A stretch of DNA of 61,435 bases from Pseudoalteromonas denitrificans DSM 6059 (GCF_900112265.1 NZ_FOLO01000032.1:1-61435), one strand, 5' to 3'; counted from the stretch's first letter, positions 37,662-47,239 are shown. The notes: generated by a model not told the origin, from the letters alone. Made by a program: numbers and translations.

Positions 37662-39185
37662 CAAAATTTTAAAATCATGACCATTAGAATTGTCATCGGA
37701 TTTACTAAATTTTAGCAGTAAATCATCTTTGCCATCATCATTTAAGTCGCTAACAGATACGGAATTGCCATCTTTAGGCAATTGGGTATCGAATTCTACG
37801 GCACGGCGTGAAAATAACTTTTTACCTGATTGGCCAAAATAAATATCCAACTCATCTTCCCCATCAGACAAAATTAAATCTTTTAAGCCATCAGCATCTA
37901 AGTCAGCCAGTTTAACCACTGCACTGCCTGATTGCCCTGAACTGAGACTGAAGTTTAATTCAACCTCCTTGTTAACATGTGGTTTTTTTAAGTAGTTATC
38001 GTGTTTATCCATTTTAAAAAGGTAAACATCTTGGTCTATACTTCCGGCTATTAATGCACCTATTATTTGTGATAAACCAATATCAAAACCAGCAAGCATG
38101 ACCTCGGGTTTTTTATCATTATCTATGTCTATGAACTCTAGCCCTGTTAAAGTACCCTCAGCATGGATCACACTATTTGGTTTGTTATCATAAATGAGTT
38201 GATCATTTGAATTTGTACCAAGATAGACTTCATAGTCATTCACTCTATCTAAAACACCGGACACTTTTGTAAATCTAACAACCATATCTGTTATGCCATC
38301 AAAGTTAATATCACGTAGTTCTTCTAATTTACGATATTCAAGTTCAGTTTGATCTAAATTTTCACCTGTTTCATCTTTTTTATTCCACCACTCAGTACCA
38401 CTGATTGATTTATCAATGTGTATTTCATTAGATATTAAATTGAACTGACCATTCTCTACTTGATTAAAAGTCTGCATTTTACCTTCACCTACTTTAATAA
38501 TATCGATTTTATTGTCAAAATTAATGTCTTCAAAGTAGAGTTTTGCTTGTTTATAAGTTGCACCATCTTTATGTAAATTAATATCTGCTGGAATGGGTAA
38601 TGATTGGGCAATAAAAGTATTGTTACTTTGGCCTATGAATATTTGCGTATTTGAAAAATCACTCATTATAAAATCGTCAAGATTATCTTTATTAAAATCT
38701 TTAATAAAGTGTGCGCGATTAATGTGTTCAGGATTTTCTTTTAAAAAGATCGAATTAATTTGGGTAATTGTTTCAAATTGATTTTTATGAATGTTGTATT
38801 TTGCTATGTGACTGCTTGATAAAAAATATAGATTTTGTAGATGCTCTTTTTTGTATTCACTTAAATCAAAGCTATAAAATTGTTTTGGAATTTGTATTTT
38901 GTTAAGCACAACATAGTTACTTTTCACCTCATTATATTGATAAATAACAAGCCATTTATTTTTATTATTATCTACACCTAATAGTATGAGCTCCTTTGCA
39001 TTGCCTTGTTTTAAGTCAGCAGCCATAACAGGCTGAATAAGCTTATAAGGTGCTTCGATTGTAATTTCTTTAAAATCAATTTTTTTTGAGTTTGACTGTT
39101 TATTTGCTGCTAATACATGACTCGAACTGAGACTTGATGCTAAAACCATGGAATAAATTAATATATTTTTTCTAAAATGATGCAT
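37650..39185 (-). CDS. Secreted FG-GAP/VCBS repeat protein
   Basis: A 511-residue exported protein with a signal peptide (about 1-27, cleavage near VLAANK). At least six repeats carry a calcium-type loop: DFNKDNLDD, DINFDNKID, DINFDGITD, DIDNDKKPE, DLDADGLKD and DLNDDGKDD, each followed by a hydrophobic strand. Such repeats build a beta-propeller used in adhesion or ligand binding outside the cytoplasm. ATG at 39185 (AAGAG upstream) is preferred over a TTG six codons earlier. Its function is not predictable. Confidence 0.82.
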   Translation of the reverse strand: MHHFRKNILIYSMVLASSLSSSHVLAANKQSNSKKIDFKEITIEAPYKLIQPVMAADLKQGNAKELILLGVDNNKNKWLVIYQYNEVKSNYVVLNKIQIPKQFYSFDLSEYKKEHLQNLYFLSSSHIAKYNIHKNQFETITQINSIFLKENPEHINRAHFIKDFNKDNLDDFIMSDFSNTQIFIGQSNNTFIAQSLPIPADINLHKDGATYKQAKLYFEDINFDNKIDIIKVGEGKMQTFNQVENGQFNLISNEIHIDKSISGTEWWNKKDETGENLDQTELEYRKLEELRDINFDGITDMVVRFTKVSGVLDRVNDYEVYLGTNSNDQLIYDNKPNSVIHAEGTLTGLEFIDIDNDKKPEVMLAGFDIGLSQIIGALIAGSIDQDVYLFKMDKHDNYLKKPHVNKEVELNFSLSSGQSGSAVVKLADLDADGLKDLILSDGEDELDIYFGQSGKKLFSRRAVEFDTQLPKDGNSVSVSDLNDDGKDDLLLKFSKSDDNSNGHDFKILLTQ

Positions 39186-39332
39186 TTGATTACTCTTGAA
39201 CAAATAATTTTTTAATTACATCTATATTTAACATAAGTTATTTTAATAAAAATTTATAATCTGTAAGAAAGTATTAATTTGTCAGTATAGGAAATATACA
39301 GTTTATCTATTTTAATAAGTATGGCCTGTTTT

Positions 39333-40592
39333 TTACTTTTGGGCTAGCGGCCAGATTTTGACAATATAATGTCCATGATAAAAGATTAAACCGGCTATAA
39401 AACTCATTACAGAGCCTAGTAATAAAGCCCAAGTGACATTGAACATAGATAAAAGCCCTCCTATGATAGCAGCAAATAAATTACCTAAACAAAATATGGT
39501 TACTAGCATGCCCATAAGCTTACCTTGGGCGCGATTTTCATAACTATTAGAGAGGTAAGTTGGTAAAAAACCATTATAAATTGCAATACCTGCTCCCATA
39601 AGAGCAAAGGTAACTAAATAAATGTTATTTGTGAGAAAAGGTAATACAGCTAGAGAAACACCATAAATAATGATGCCTAATATGCCAGCTTGTGCATGAG
39701 TACATTTTTTTTGAATAATAGGGTTAATTGTAATGCTTGTTATGATCATACAAGTTGTTAAAAATACTGTGGCCCAGCTGATATCAACAGGAATATAGTT
39801 AAACTGTTTCACTAAATAAAGAGGATAATATTCATAATACAAATTTACTCCCATAGTTAAAAATAAATATAAAATGAAGAATCGTCTTAAATCGGGCTGT
39901 TTAAGTAAGGTGAAGCTAGAGCCAGACTCTGCATGTTTATCTGTTTTATTCATACTCTCAGGCAGTAAAAAATGACTTACGAATGCACAAATTAAACATG
40001 CAACAGCGGCAGCCCAAAAAACAGAATCTATACCCCAATAAATAAGGTAACCACCGGCAAGCGGTCCTAATAAATATCCTCCATAGCCCATAGCGCTGAC
40101 AAGTGAAAAACTACGCGTTTTATCAATGACAGGATGAAGATCTGCTGCGATAGCACGGGCAATTGCAATATTACCCTCACATAACCCCGTTAAAAGTCGT
40201 GAAAGTGCAAAAAGAACATAGTTTTCAGATGCAGCAGCAATAGCCGTTAAACTGTAGCCTATGGCACTACCAACTAAGGTTAAACTCAGTAATTTTTTCC
40301 TACCATAATGATCAGATACTGCACCGATAAAATTACTGCCTAAAATTATACCTAAAGGATAAATACCTAAAATGATCCCAAGTAAGAGTTCCGCAGGTAA
40401 ATTTAAAAACTGGGTAAGCTGAGAGTCACCCTGTGCAAATAATGGTGCTAAAACAGGGTAAGGTAGGGCAATACCTGCAATACTTATCAAAGTAACCAAT
40501 AAGGTAACATAAAGTATTTGCTCAGCTTTATGTTTATCAGTCACTAAAGAGGCATTAGTTAAAGTCATTTTGTCTTGAGATAAATTACTCAT
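39333..40592 (-). CDS. Major facilitator superfamily transporter
   Basis: A 419-residue permease with twelve hydrophobic helices. The loop 2-3 signature reads GAVSDHYGRKKLL, with a good match to the MFS G-x-x-x-D-x-x-G-R-[KR] motif. A second copy of the helix bundle starts near residue 230 after a charged loop. The sequence looks like a drug/metabolite exporter of the TetA/MdtG type, but the substrate cannot be inferred. Monocistronic. Confidence 0.88.
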   Translation of the reverse strand: MSNLSQDKMTLTNASLVTDKHKAEQILYVTLLVTLISIAGIALPYPVLAPLFAQGDSQLTQFLNLPAELLLGIILGIYPLGIILGSNFIGAVSDHYGRKKLLSLTLVGSAIGYSLTAIAAASENYVLFALSRLLTGLCEGNIAIARAIAADLHPVIDKTRSFSLVSAMGYGGYLLGPLAGGYLIYWGIDSVFWAAAVACLICAFVSHFLLPESMNKTDKHAESGSSFTLLKQPDLRRFFILYLFLTMGVNLYYEYYPLYLVKQFNYIPVDISWATVFLTTCMIITSITINPIIQKKCTHAQAGILGIIIYGVSLAVLPFLTNNIYLVTFALMGAGIAIYNGFLPTYLSNSYENRAQGKLMGMLVTIFCLGNLFAAIIGGLLSMFNVTWALLLGSVMSFIAGLIFYHGHYIVKIWPLAQK

Positions 40593-40869
40593 AAATACTA
40601 TTTTAATTTTAACAATAAAGTAAATATCGCACTTTAAATTTATTAAGTAAACAAAAAACTTTATTTAATGGTGTTTCTCCGATTTGTCTCTCTTTAAAAA
40701 ATAAACGCAAGGCACCCATGAGTAATAGCAGTACATTAGGATTTAAATACGGGTTTATGGTTTTCGCTTAAACCTAGGTAGAAATATTTATGGAAGCAGT
40801 ACTCTTGTTGTATATTTAGACCATTTTAAATGGTCATATAATTAATGGAATTTAAATATTCTTCACAGG
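40593..40869. other. Intergenic region with an 8-bp-arm palindrome
   Basis: 277 bp between two minus-strand genes with no convincing ORF. GACCATTT-T-AAATGGTC at 40819-40835 is a perfect palindrome just after the cytochrome gene; it may end that transcript, though a strong T-run is absent. Confidence 0.45.
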
Positions 40870-41727
40870 CTATTTACCATGATTCATTAAATTGTTCCAA
40901 TTGGTGCCAGCATTTAATATTTCTTTCATATCAAAAGACAAGCGGTGGATTGTATGGCAATTGGCACAGGCTTGTACTGCAAATGTGCCTAAAGCGCGGC
41001 CTTGTTGTTTTAAAGTACCTGTATTGAGGTGGGTTTTAAGCTGTAATAGCGTTTTTTTCATTTGGGCGCTTGGATAGGTTTGCTTTTTATTTTTATGACA
41101 ATTTATGCAGGTTTTTCCTAATTCTATTATGCCTGACTCTAAATTATGAAAACTTTCATTTGCGATATCTTTCATGTTATCAGCTGAAGCTATTTTAATT
41201 TGGTTTACTGTGTGGCTGAGCTTCTTCATGTGAGATGAATAAGCTTTTGAATTGACTTGTAATTTAGAAAAGTCAGGTGCTCTGTATTTAATTGCTGTGA
41301 TTGCCCTATAATCATCATGGCAGTTATTGCATGTCTGTTCTATTTCTTTTAGATGAACATCGATTTCCTGATAGTTATTGTTTTTTACCTTGTTGTGCAA
41401 TGCGCTAAGTGCATCTCTATCAATTTTTTTAGCCCACTGAGGCACCATAGTTGCAATTTTTATATAGTGTTCACTAAATTGTTTTGTCCATTTTTTTAAA
41501 TTTTTCTCGTGTTTTATATCAGCATAAAATGCAATCGCTTGCATTTGCCTTCTAAGTTTAAACATATTGTGCAGCCATACTTGGCGTTTATTATGAGGTT
41601 TGTACCATTGTGCTAATGACTCCGGAGGCGATTTTATAATATTGATACTGTTTTTATGAAAAAATACAACACCTGAGATAACGACAATAACAATACATAT
41701 AATAACAGCGGGGTAGATCGATTTCAT
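40870..41727 (-). CDS. Membrane-anchored triheme c-type cytochrome
   Basis: A 285-residue protein with one N-terminal membrane anchor (about 5-25) and three CxxCH heme-binding motifs: CNNCH, CINCH and CANCH. The heme domain is periplasmic. It should shuttle electrons between the quinone pool or membrane enzymes and periplasmic partners; I cannot name the partner. ATG at 41727 has AGGAAAA upstream and leaves a clean anchor; an upstream in-frame start adds 13 residues. It follows the hemerythrin/PAS gene by 76 bp on the same strand and may share its promoter. Confidence 0.85.
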   Translation of the reverse strand: MKSIYPAVIICIVIVVISGVVFFHKNSINIIKSPPESLAQWYKPHNKRQVWLHNMFKLRRQMQAIAFYADIKHEKNLKKWTKQFSEHYIKIATMVPQWAKKIDRDALSALHNKVKNNNYQEIDVHLKEIEQTCNNCHDDYRAITAIKYRAPDFSKLQVNSKAYSSHMKKLSHTVNQIKIASADNMKDIANESFHNLESGIIELGKTCINCHKNKKQTYPSAQMKKTLLQLKTHLNTGTLKQQGRALGTFAVQACANCHTIHRLSFDMKEILNAGTNWNNLMNHGK

Positions 41728-41803
41728 ATATTTTCCTAAAACTTTAACTTTGAATTCTAAATACAAAATGTGATGAATGTTTTTTATTCACCTCGTTTTA
41801 GCA

Positions 41804-42772
41804 CTATCCCCAATCGAGTAGTCTATTTTGACCCTCAATTTTTAAAATTTCTGTAATATCCTGCGACATCTCAATGACACCTTTGTAGTTATCATCTTGA
41901 TCTCTAATGGCAAAATAACGGATATGAATTTTACGGTCTTTAAAGTTGATCCAAAACTCAGCTGTATCTTGAGTTCCCTTTTTAAATTCTTCTAAAATTT
42001 GTAAAACGGTATCAACAGATTTTGGTGGGTGGCAGAATTTCACTTCGCGGCCTATGATCCCTGCTGAACGTGGAAAAACACGGTTTTCACCGCGATTATA
42101 AAAAATAACTTTGTCGTTTTCGTCAACATAGGTTAAATCTACAGGCATAAACTGAAGCATTAAATTCAGTTGTTCGGATGTCATATACCCTTCATTCAAA
42201 CGAATTCTATCTGTAATTGAGAAGGGGAGTTGTCGGGTACGTCTGTCTTGTGAAGGGTGAACATAGGTTTCTTTAGGGTAAGGAGTTGGATCATTTTCTA
42301 GCATCCATCCTATTTCTAAATCACCTTCGCGCATTTCCTTCCAATCATCTTCACTGAGTAAATTTAAAGCATTTGGGAAAAGCCTATCTCTTTCAATTGT
42401 CATTAAGCGATTTAGCTCAAATGCAATATTGCTTAAAATTCTTGTTATATCTGTATAGGTTTTAGCGTCTATACAGGCTCTAATATCGCGAAATAAATCT
42501 CTAATTTGATCGTGAAATGCCCACATTCCTTGGCTTGGACTAGTCCAGCCATGCTTCTCAAGATAAGGAAATAGCTGATTCTCTTTTCGAGCAAAGTGTT
42601 TTTCTACCTGAGATAACTGATTAAATATGTTAAAAAACAATTCATAATCTTCTGCAATATCTATCTGAATAATCTGATATAACAAAGTTTCAATTAAATT
42701 ATTTTCTTCAAAATAAACCTTTACCGGATGACCGTCAGGAAGTGTTTTTGCGTATTGAGGGAGAGTACTCAT
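41804..42772 (-). CDS. Hemerythrin-like plus PAS domain protein (DUF438-like)
   Basis: A 322-residue cytoplasmic protein. The N-terminal four-helix part (about 10-140) carries His/Glu pairs in QVEKHFARKENQLFPYL and MWAFHDQIRDLF, the hemerythrin-like di-iron pattern. The C-terminal PAS domain (about 205-310) has YVDENDKVIFYNRGENRVF and ends GVIEMSQDITEI. The combination resembles DUF438 proteins, which sense oxygen, NO or redox state. It sits next to the NO-defence operon, and an FNR/NnrR-type site lies about 60 bp upstream. Confidence 0.8.
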   Translation of the reverse strand: MSTLPQYAKTLPDGHPVKVYFEENNLIETLLYQIIQIDIAEDYELFFNIFNQLSQVEKHFARKENQLFPYLEKHGWTSPSQGMWAFHDQIRDLFRDIRACIDAKTYTDITRILSNIAFELNRLMTIERDRLFPNALNLLSEDDWKEMREGDLEIGWMLENDPTPYPKETYVHPSQDRRTRQLPFSITDRIRLNEGYMTSEQLNLMLQFMPVDLTYVDENDKVIFYNRGENRVFPRSAGIIGREVKFCHPPKSVDTVLQILEEFKKGTQDTAEFWINFKDRKIHIRYFAIRDQDDNYKGVIEMSQDITEILKIEGQNRLLDWG

Positions 42773-43141
42773 TTTTTTACCAGAATATTTTTAGATAATG
42801 TATTGTCTCTTTCAAAAAAGCTTATGATTTGTGATAGATCAAAATAAATGTGATTGAAGCGAAGCAGTTTTGTATTTTACGATGTAGATCAACTTCTTGT
42901 TTTATCGAAATATAGTGAGCTATTAATGCTGTTTCTTGAATTATAAGATTAGCTCTACCTCTTAATAATTTTCTGATATTGGCATTTTTGTCTGTTGCTA
43001 CATCAAGACGTTTACCAAGTTCAAAGTTATGGTTAAGTATTAACCTTAAATAATTACAATCGTATCTATATAAAAAAGACCAGAAGCAAAAGTACCTGGT
43101 CTTATACTGAAAGTTTTAACTTATTTTAAAGTGTTCTTAAG
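42773..43141. other. Intergenic region downstream of hmp
   Basis: 369 bp with no convincing gene. It contains the FNR-type site at 42829 and a weaker relative (ACGATGTAGATCAA) near 42880-42893. The first 60 bases after hmp are A/T-rich with no clear terminator. Confidence 0.45.
42829..42842 (-). promoter_or_regulatory. FNR/NnrR-type operator upstream of the hemerythrin/PAS gene
   Basis: TTGTGATAGATCAA keeps the TTG-N8-CAA core of FNR/NnrR/DNR sites (consensus TTGAT-N4-ATCAA), with a perfect right half. Its centre is about 63 bp before the ATG, a distance that suits an activator at a -41.5 promoter with a short leader. A CRP half-site reading (TGTGA) is the alternative. Confidence 0.45.
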
Positions 43142-44323
43142 TTATAAATTAGCGTGAGGTCCAAATACTTCATAGTGTATTCTTGATTCACAAATACCTA
43201 ATTTAACCAAAGAGGTTTTAGCAAATTGCATAAAACCTACTGGGCCACACATGTAAAAATGTCCTGTATCAGTCGGTAGTTCGAGTGATGTAAAATCAAT
43301 GAAACCTTGATGTATATTAGCTTCATCATTAATTTTGTCTTTATACCAGGTATTATGTTGCCATGCATGTTTATCACATAATTCTAATACTCTATGTTTA
43401 AATGAGTGCTGCTCATTATTTTCACAAGCATGGATATAGTGCACTTTTTGTTTATGTTGTTTATCTGACATTTGCTCTAACATTGCCTGCATAGGAGTTA
43501 CACCCACACCGGCTGAAATTAGTACAACTGGTGACTGGCGATCTACAAAGAAAAAGTCACCTGCAGGTGCATGAATATCTACTAAATCACCTACTTTAAC
43601 ATTGTCATGCAAATGATTTGAAACCAAACCAGGGAACTGACCCTGTTCGCGTTTAACAGATATGCGATAAGTTTTACCGTTTGGTTTATTCGAGAGTGAA
43701 TATTGACGAATCTCTACATTTTGTGCACCATTAGGTGTTAATTCAATGCCTAAATACTGGCCTACTTGATAATCAATTACATCGCAATTATCAATAGGTG
43801 CAAAGATAAAACTTGTGACTAATGCTGACTCATCAAGTTTCTCAATTACTTTAAATTGGCGTTTACCGCGCCAGCCTCCCTTAGTATTGGCTCTTTGTGT
43901 ATAAAGTTCGTCTTCTCGACTAATGAAAATTTCAGCTAGAAATTGATATGCATTTGCCCATGCTTGCTCTATTTCTGCTGTGAAAGCATCGGGGGCTAAT
44001 TCACGTAATGTTGCTAATAAATGATGGCCAACTATGTTGTAATGATCGGGCTGAATATTAAAGCTGGTATGCTTTTGCGCAATACGTTCTACAGCTGTTG
44101 TTAACGCAGCAAGGTTTTCGATATTTTTAGCATAAGCAGCTATGGCTTCAAACAATGCAACTTTTTGCTTCCCTGTATGTTGATTACTCATATTGAAAAT
44201 ATCTTTAAGTTCAGGGTTGTGTTTAAACATACGATTGTAAAAATATTCCGTAATTGCTGAACCAGCTTCTTCTAATAAAGGGATCGTGCTTTTTACTAAA
44301 GTAATATCTTTTTCAGTTAACAT
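43142..44323 (-). CDS. hmp: Flavohemoglobin, nitric oxide dioxygenase
   Basis: A 393-residue flavohemoglobin. The globin domain (1-140) has the proximal His in KHTSFNIQPDHYNIVG. The FAD domain has RQYSLSN, and the NAD(P)H domain has ISAGVGVTPMQAML and FYMCGPVGFM; the C-terminal FGPH block is present. It turns NO and O2 into nitrate. It is the third gene of a minus-strand operon: 21 bp after nnrS, behind a sigma-54 promoter with NorR-type sites. Confidence 0.97.
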   Translation of the reverse strand: MLTEKDITLVKSTIPLLEEAGSAITEYFYNRMFKHNPELKDIFNMSNQHTGKQKVALFEAIAAYAKNIENLAALTTAVERIAQKHTSFNIQPDHYNIVGHHLLATLRELAPDAFTAEIEQAWANAYQFLAEIFISREDELYTQRANTKGGWRGKRQFKVIEKLDESALVTSFIFAPIDNCDVIDYQVGQYLGIELTPNGAQNVEIRQYSLSNKPNGKTYRISVKREQGQFPGLVSNHLHDNVKVGDLVDIHAPAGDFFFVDRQSPVVLISAGVGVTPMQAMLEQMSDKQHKQKVHYIHACENNEQHSFKHRVLELCDKHAWQHNTWYKDKINDEANIHQGFIDFTSLELPTDTGHFYMCGPVGFMQFAKTSLVKLGICESRIHYEVFGPHANL

Positions 44324-44344
44324 AAATGTTCCTAATTTAAATTA

Positions 44345-45607
44345 TTAATTGATGCGTTTAGCAAATAAAATGGGTGAATATATAAAAATAAAGATCAAAC
44401 TACTTGAAATCCAAAGCAATGCGCTCAGGTTCCACGCCAGTTGAATAATATTAAATAATGGTAAAATGGTACGAATGAGCACTGTTAAAATTAGTAATAT
44501 AAAGGCAAGTATGAGTGCTTTATTTAATACCAAGGCTCTTCCTGTATGACCAAGAGATACACGACTCATCATTGCAAATACCATTAGACCAATCGCACCA
44601 ATCGTGATCATATGAAGTGCATTACTAAATGGCATATTGATAAAAGTTAAATCAAAGTAGCTTAAACCTAATAATATTAACCCTAAAGCCATGAATAAAT
44701 ACGATAAATGCAGTGACCAAAGTAATGGTATCGGCAAGGTTTTTGTGCTTTTCCAAAAACTGAGCCTGATCAAATGTAAACCACCAGATAACAACATCAG
44801 AGGTGCAGGGGTAAAAGGGAGACTGATAAAAAAGCCTAAGATAAACACAAAAATGCCTGTTATTGATGCTGGCAGCAGCAATTTATCGATCCAAAGAGGA
44901 GACACTATTGCATCCGTTTTTGCACCATTTTGTGTGAAAAATGGGATCACACGACCACCCATAATGCCCATCAAGATCGTGAATAATAAAATACTGGCTC
45001 TAGATAAATGCATTGCCAGCTGTGTGAAACTCAACATATCAGCTAATAAAATGGTTAAATTCATTATCATCATGGCGCTAAGTAGTGGAATAAATAAATA
45101 ATTTCTTTTATTTTTAGAACGGTACACCATAGAAACAAACACCACTATGCTCACGAACCACCAGAGCATTTGCAATACAATGGCAATGGCAATTGAAGTA
45201 TTTGTATTGATATAAATGGCTGTTCTGACAGATAACCATAATACAGAAAGTAAAACCAAACTTTTGCCAGTGATACTAGGTTGTTTGGTCCAAGTTTTAC
45301 CCGCTGTCAATATAAAACCTACGGCGACAGTGGCGGCAAAACCAAATATCATTTCATGTATATGCCACACTGTAGGTGTAAGTCCTGTTTGATTTAAAAT
45401 TACAATATTATTTAATTGCAAAATCCAAATAGCTAAACTAAGCATTGATGCTGTAGTGCCAAAAATAAAAAAAGGGCGAAAAGCAAGCTCAAAAAAGCTG
45501 TGTTCGAACACCTTACTTAATGAATTTTTATTTTCATTGTGTTTAAAACTTTGGTTTTCTTGTTTATATTTCAACATCATTAACTCAGGATCATGAATTT
45601 CCATCAT
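44345..45607 (-). CDS. nnrS: NnrS-family heme/copper membrane protein
   Basis: A 420-residue protein with about twelve membrane helices. Family marks are ELAFRPFFIFG near the start, WHIHEMIFGFA and the later HMITIGAIGLMVFAMMSRVS with GHTGR. NnrS protects cells from NO-related stress, reportedly by limiting iron-thiol damage. In V. cholerae nnrS and hmpA are both NorR targets, matching this operon. An unusual N-terminal extension of about 35 polar residues precedes the first helix. Confidence 0.93.
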   Translation of the reverse strand: MMEIHDPELMMLKYKQENQSFKHNENKNSLSKVFEHSFFELAFRPFFIFGTTASMLSLAIWILQLNNIVILNQTGLTPTVWHIHEMIFGFAATVAVGFILTAGKTWTKQPSITGKSLVLLSVLWLSVRTAIYINTNTSIAIAIVLQMLWWFVSIVVFVSMVYRSKNKRNYLFIPLLSAMMIMNLTILLADMLSFTQLAMHLSRASILLFTILMGIMGGRVIPFFTQNGAKTDAIVSPLWIDKLLLPASITGIFVFILGFFISLPFTPAPLMLLSGGLHLIRLSFWKSTKTLPIPLLWSLHLSYLFMALGLILLGLSYFDLTFINMPFSNALHMITIGAIGLMVFAMMSRVSLGHTGRALVLNKALILAFILLILTVLIRTILPLFNIIQLAWNLSALLWISSSLIFIFIYSPILFAKRIN

Positions 45608-45608
45608 A

Positions 45609-45881
45609 TTAAAAAACCTTATAACCTAGCCCGTGTACACCGACACAACGTATGACATATCCCACTTTGAAAACTCCAGCAAAAACAATTGTGAAAATAT
45701 GACCAGCAATCTGTACATACATATTGATTAAATGATCAAAACCGAATGTCATAGATAAACACAGTAATGTAATACATAAAGAAACCAGCATTAACCAATT
45801 ACCGCCGATAATGCATTTTTGAAAATTGATTTGTGTTTTATTAAAACCAAAACTGTTATCAATAAAAAATTGTGAATACAT
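45609..45881 (-). CDS. Small two-helix membrane protein, first gene of the NO operon
   Basis: A 90-residue protein with two hydrophobic helices (about 26-46 and 53-75), with Asn/Gln/His between them and a His near the end (GVHGLGYKVF). I do not recognise a named family with certainty; small proteins of this kind often precede nnrS. TTGGAAAA precedes the ATG, which lies 40 bp from a sigma-54 promoter. NnrS starts 1 bp after its stop, so a role in NO handling is likely by context. Confidence 0.75.
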   Translation of the reverse strand: MYSQFFIDNSFGFNKTQINFQKCIIGGNWLMLVSLCITLLCLSMTFGFDHLINMYVQIAGHIFTIVFAGVFKVGYVIRCVGVHGLGYKVF

Positions 45882-45920
45882 AATTTTCCAACTATTTTTA
45901 ATTACTTATGATTATTAAAT

Positions 45921-45936
45921 AGCAAAAGCAGTGCCA
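45921..45936 (-). promoter_or_regulatory. Sigma-54 promoter of the NO operon
   Basis: On the minus strand the sequence reads TGGCAC-TGCTT-TTGCT. It matches the -24/-12 consensus (TGGCAC-N5-TTGCW), with the GG and GC exactly 12 bp apart. The start codon of the first gene is about 40 bp downstream. Confidence 0.85.
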
Positions 45937-45954
45937 GTTTTATTAATTGTTAAA

Positions 45955-45967
45955 TATCAGTATGTTG
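45955..45967. promoter_or_regulatory. IHF-type site between promoter and enhancers
   Basis: TATCAGTATGTTG fits WATCARNNNNTTR with no mismatch. It lies between the sigma-54 promoter and the NorR-type sites, where DNA bending by IHF would bring activator and polymerase together. Confidence 0.6.
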
Positions 45968-45990
45968 AGTTATTTTGGGTTTATGTTGTA

Positions 45991-46046
45991 GTCATTTTGA
46001 CTGCACATTTCGTGTTGTCAAAGTGACTTTCTAGAGTCGTTTAGAC
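45991..46046. promoter_or_regulatory. Three NorR-type enhancer sites
   Basis: GTCATTTTGAC (45991-46001) and GTCAAAGTGAC (46017-46027) both match GTCA-N3-TGAC exactly. GTCGTTTAGAC (46036-46046) keeps the GT-N7-AC core. NorR, the NO-sensing sigma-54 activator, is known to bind three such sites upstream of its targets. No norR gene is in the window. Confidence 0.8.
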
Positions 46047-46231
46047 TGCATTGTTTGAGTGTAAATAGGTCTACGCGAACGAGTTGTAACTAAAGGGTTG
46101 GTTTGGATCAGTATTTTTATACATATCTCAAAAAAGGCTTCAACTATTATTTATTTTAAATACTAGCCTTGTGTTTTTGGATTTATTTTATGACTTCCTT
46201 GTCATAGTCGTGATAAAAAATATAAGACTTG

Positions 46232-47128
46232 TTATTTTTTAATTAAGCCTAATTGCGTTTCTAAATAATCAAGCATGACTCTGACTTTAGGTGTTACACC
46301 ACGTCTGCTGGCAAAAATGGCATATAAATTAATGGATTGTCCATGCCACTGCTCAATTACTGGAACAAGTTTATTATTTTTAATATCTGTTTGGCATAAA
46401 TAGTCAGGCAACAAAGCGATCCCTGCACCCGCTAATGTCATTTGATAAATGACATTAAAATCATCACTTTTAAATATAGGAGTAATGTTTACTATTTTAT
46501 TATCGGTAAAATTACTTAACTCCCAGACAGGCTTTTGTGAAACAGCATTCATAAATAAACATTTATGCTGGGGCAAATTATGTATTGTGATATTTATAGC
46601 TTGGTTATTCTTTATATACGCTGGACTTGCATATAGTTTTAATTGTGTATTCAGTAGCTTTTTTGAAATTAAGCTAGAGTCGGAAGACTCTCCCACTCTA
46701 AGGACTAAATCATAACCTTCTTCAATAATATCAACCCTACGGTTTGTTAATTTTAATTCGATATTAATTTCTGGATAGACTTGGTTAAATTTTGTTAGTA
46801 GGGGAGCGAGTACACTTTGCCCTATGGTTACAGATGCGCATATTCTTAAATTACCTCTAGGGGCGACAGCCATATTTTCTATACATGAATTTGCACTGAG
46901 TAGCTCTTCTTTTATACGAATACAATGTTCAAAATAGACTTGTCCAATTTCAGTTAAATGTAGAGAGCGTGTAGAACGCTCTAATAGTCTAATACCAAGA
47001 GAATGTTCTAGACGTGAGACTTTTCTACTGATATTTGACTTTGGTAGTGCGAGTGCCTCTGCGGCTAATGTAAAACTCCCCTGTTCTACAACGGTTAAAA
47101 ATACCATCATGTCATTTAAATTTGTCAA
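46232..47128 (-). CDS. LysR-family transcriptional regulator
   Basis: A 298-residue regulator. The N-terminal helix-turn-helix is GSFTLAAEALALPKSNISRKVSRLE, followed by the linker helix and a periplasmic-binding-protein-like effector domain. It is divergent from the pirin gene 111 bp away, the classic arrangement for LysR proteins and their targets, so pirin and the following hydrolase are its likely targets. Effector unknown. Confidence 0.93.
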   Translation of the reverse strand: MTNLNDMMVFLTVVEQGSFTLAAEALALPKSNISRKVSRLEHSLGIRLLERSTRSLHLTEIGQVYFEHCIRIKEELLSANSCIENMAVAPRGNLRICASVTIGQSVLAPLLTKFNQVYPEINIELKLTNRRVDIIEEGYDLVLRVGESSDSSLISKKLLNTQLKLYASPAYIKNNQAINITIHNLPQHKCLFMNAVSQKPVWELSNFTDNKIVNITPIFKSDDFNVIYQMTLAGAGIALLPDYLCQTDIKNNKLVPVIEQWHGQSINLYAIFASRRGVTPKVRVMLDYLETQLGLIKK

Positions 47129-47239
47129 ATTGTTACCTTAAATAGAACGCAAAGTTGCTTTTTTGCTTATTTATCTCATTTACGATCTAAACTATTCTTT
47201 ATTTCAAATTATGACAAGAGAAATTATGTGGAGTAGGCG

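Larger units (their letters stand above)
45882..46231. other. Control region of the NO operon
   Basis: 350 bp without a gene. The half nearest the operon holds a sigma-54 promoter, an IHF-type site and three NorR-type sites, listed separately. The rest (46050-46231) up to the end of the LysR gene shows no recognised element. Confidence 0.75.

Noticed and set aside
40719..40772. 17-codon ORF in the MFS-cytochrome gap
   Set aside because: Too short, no clear ribosome-binding site and no recognisable pattern.
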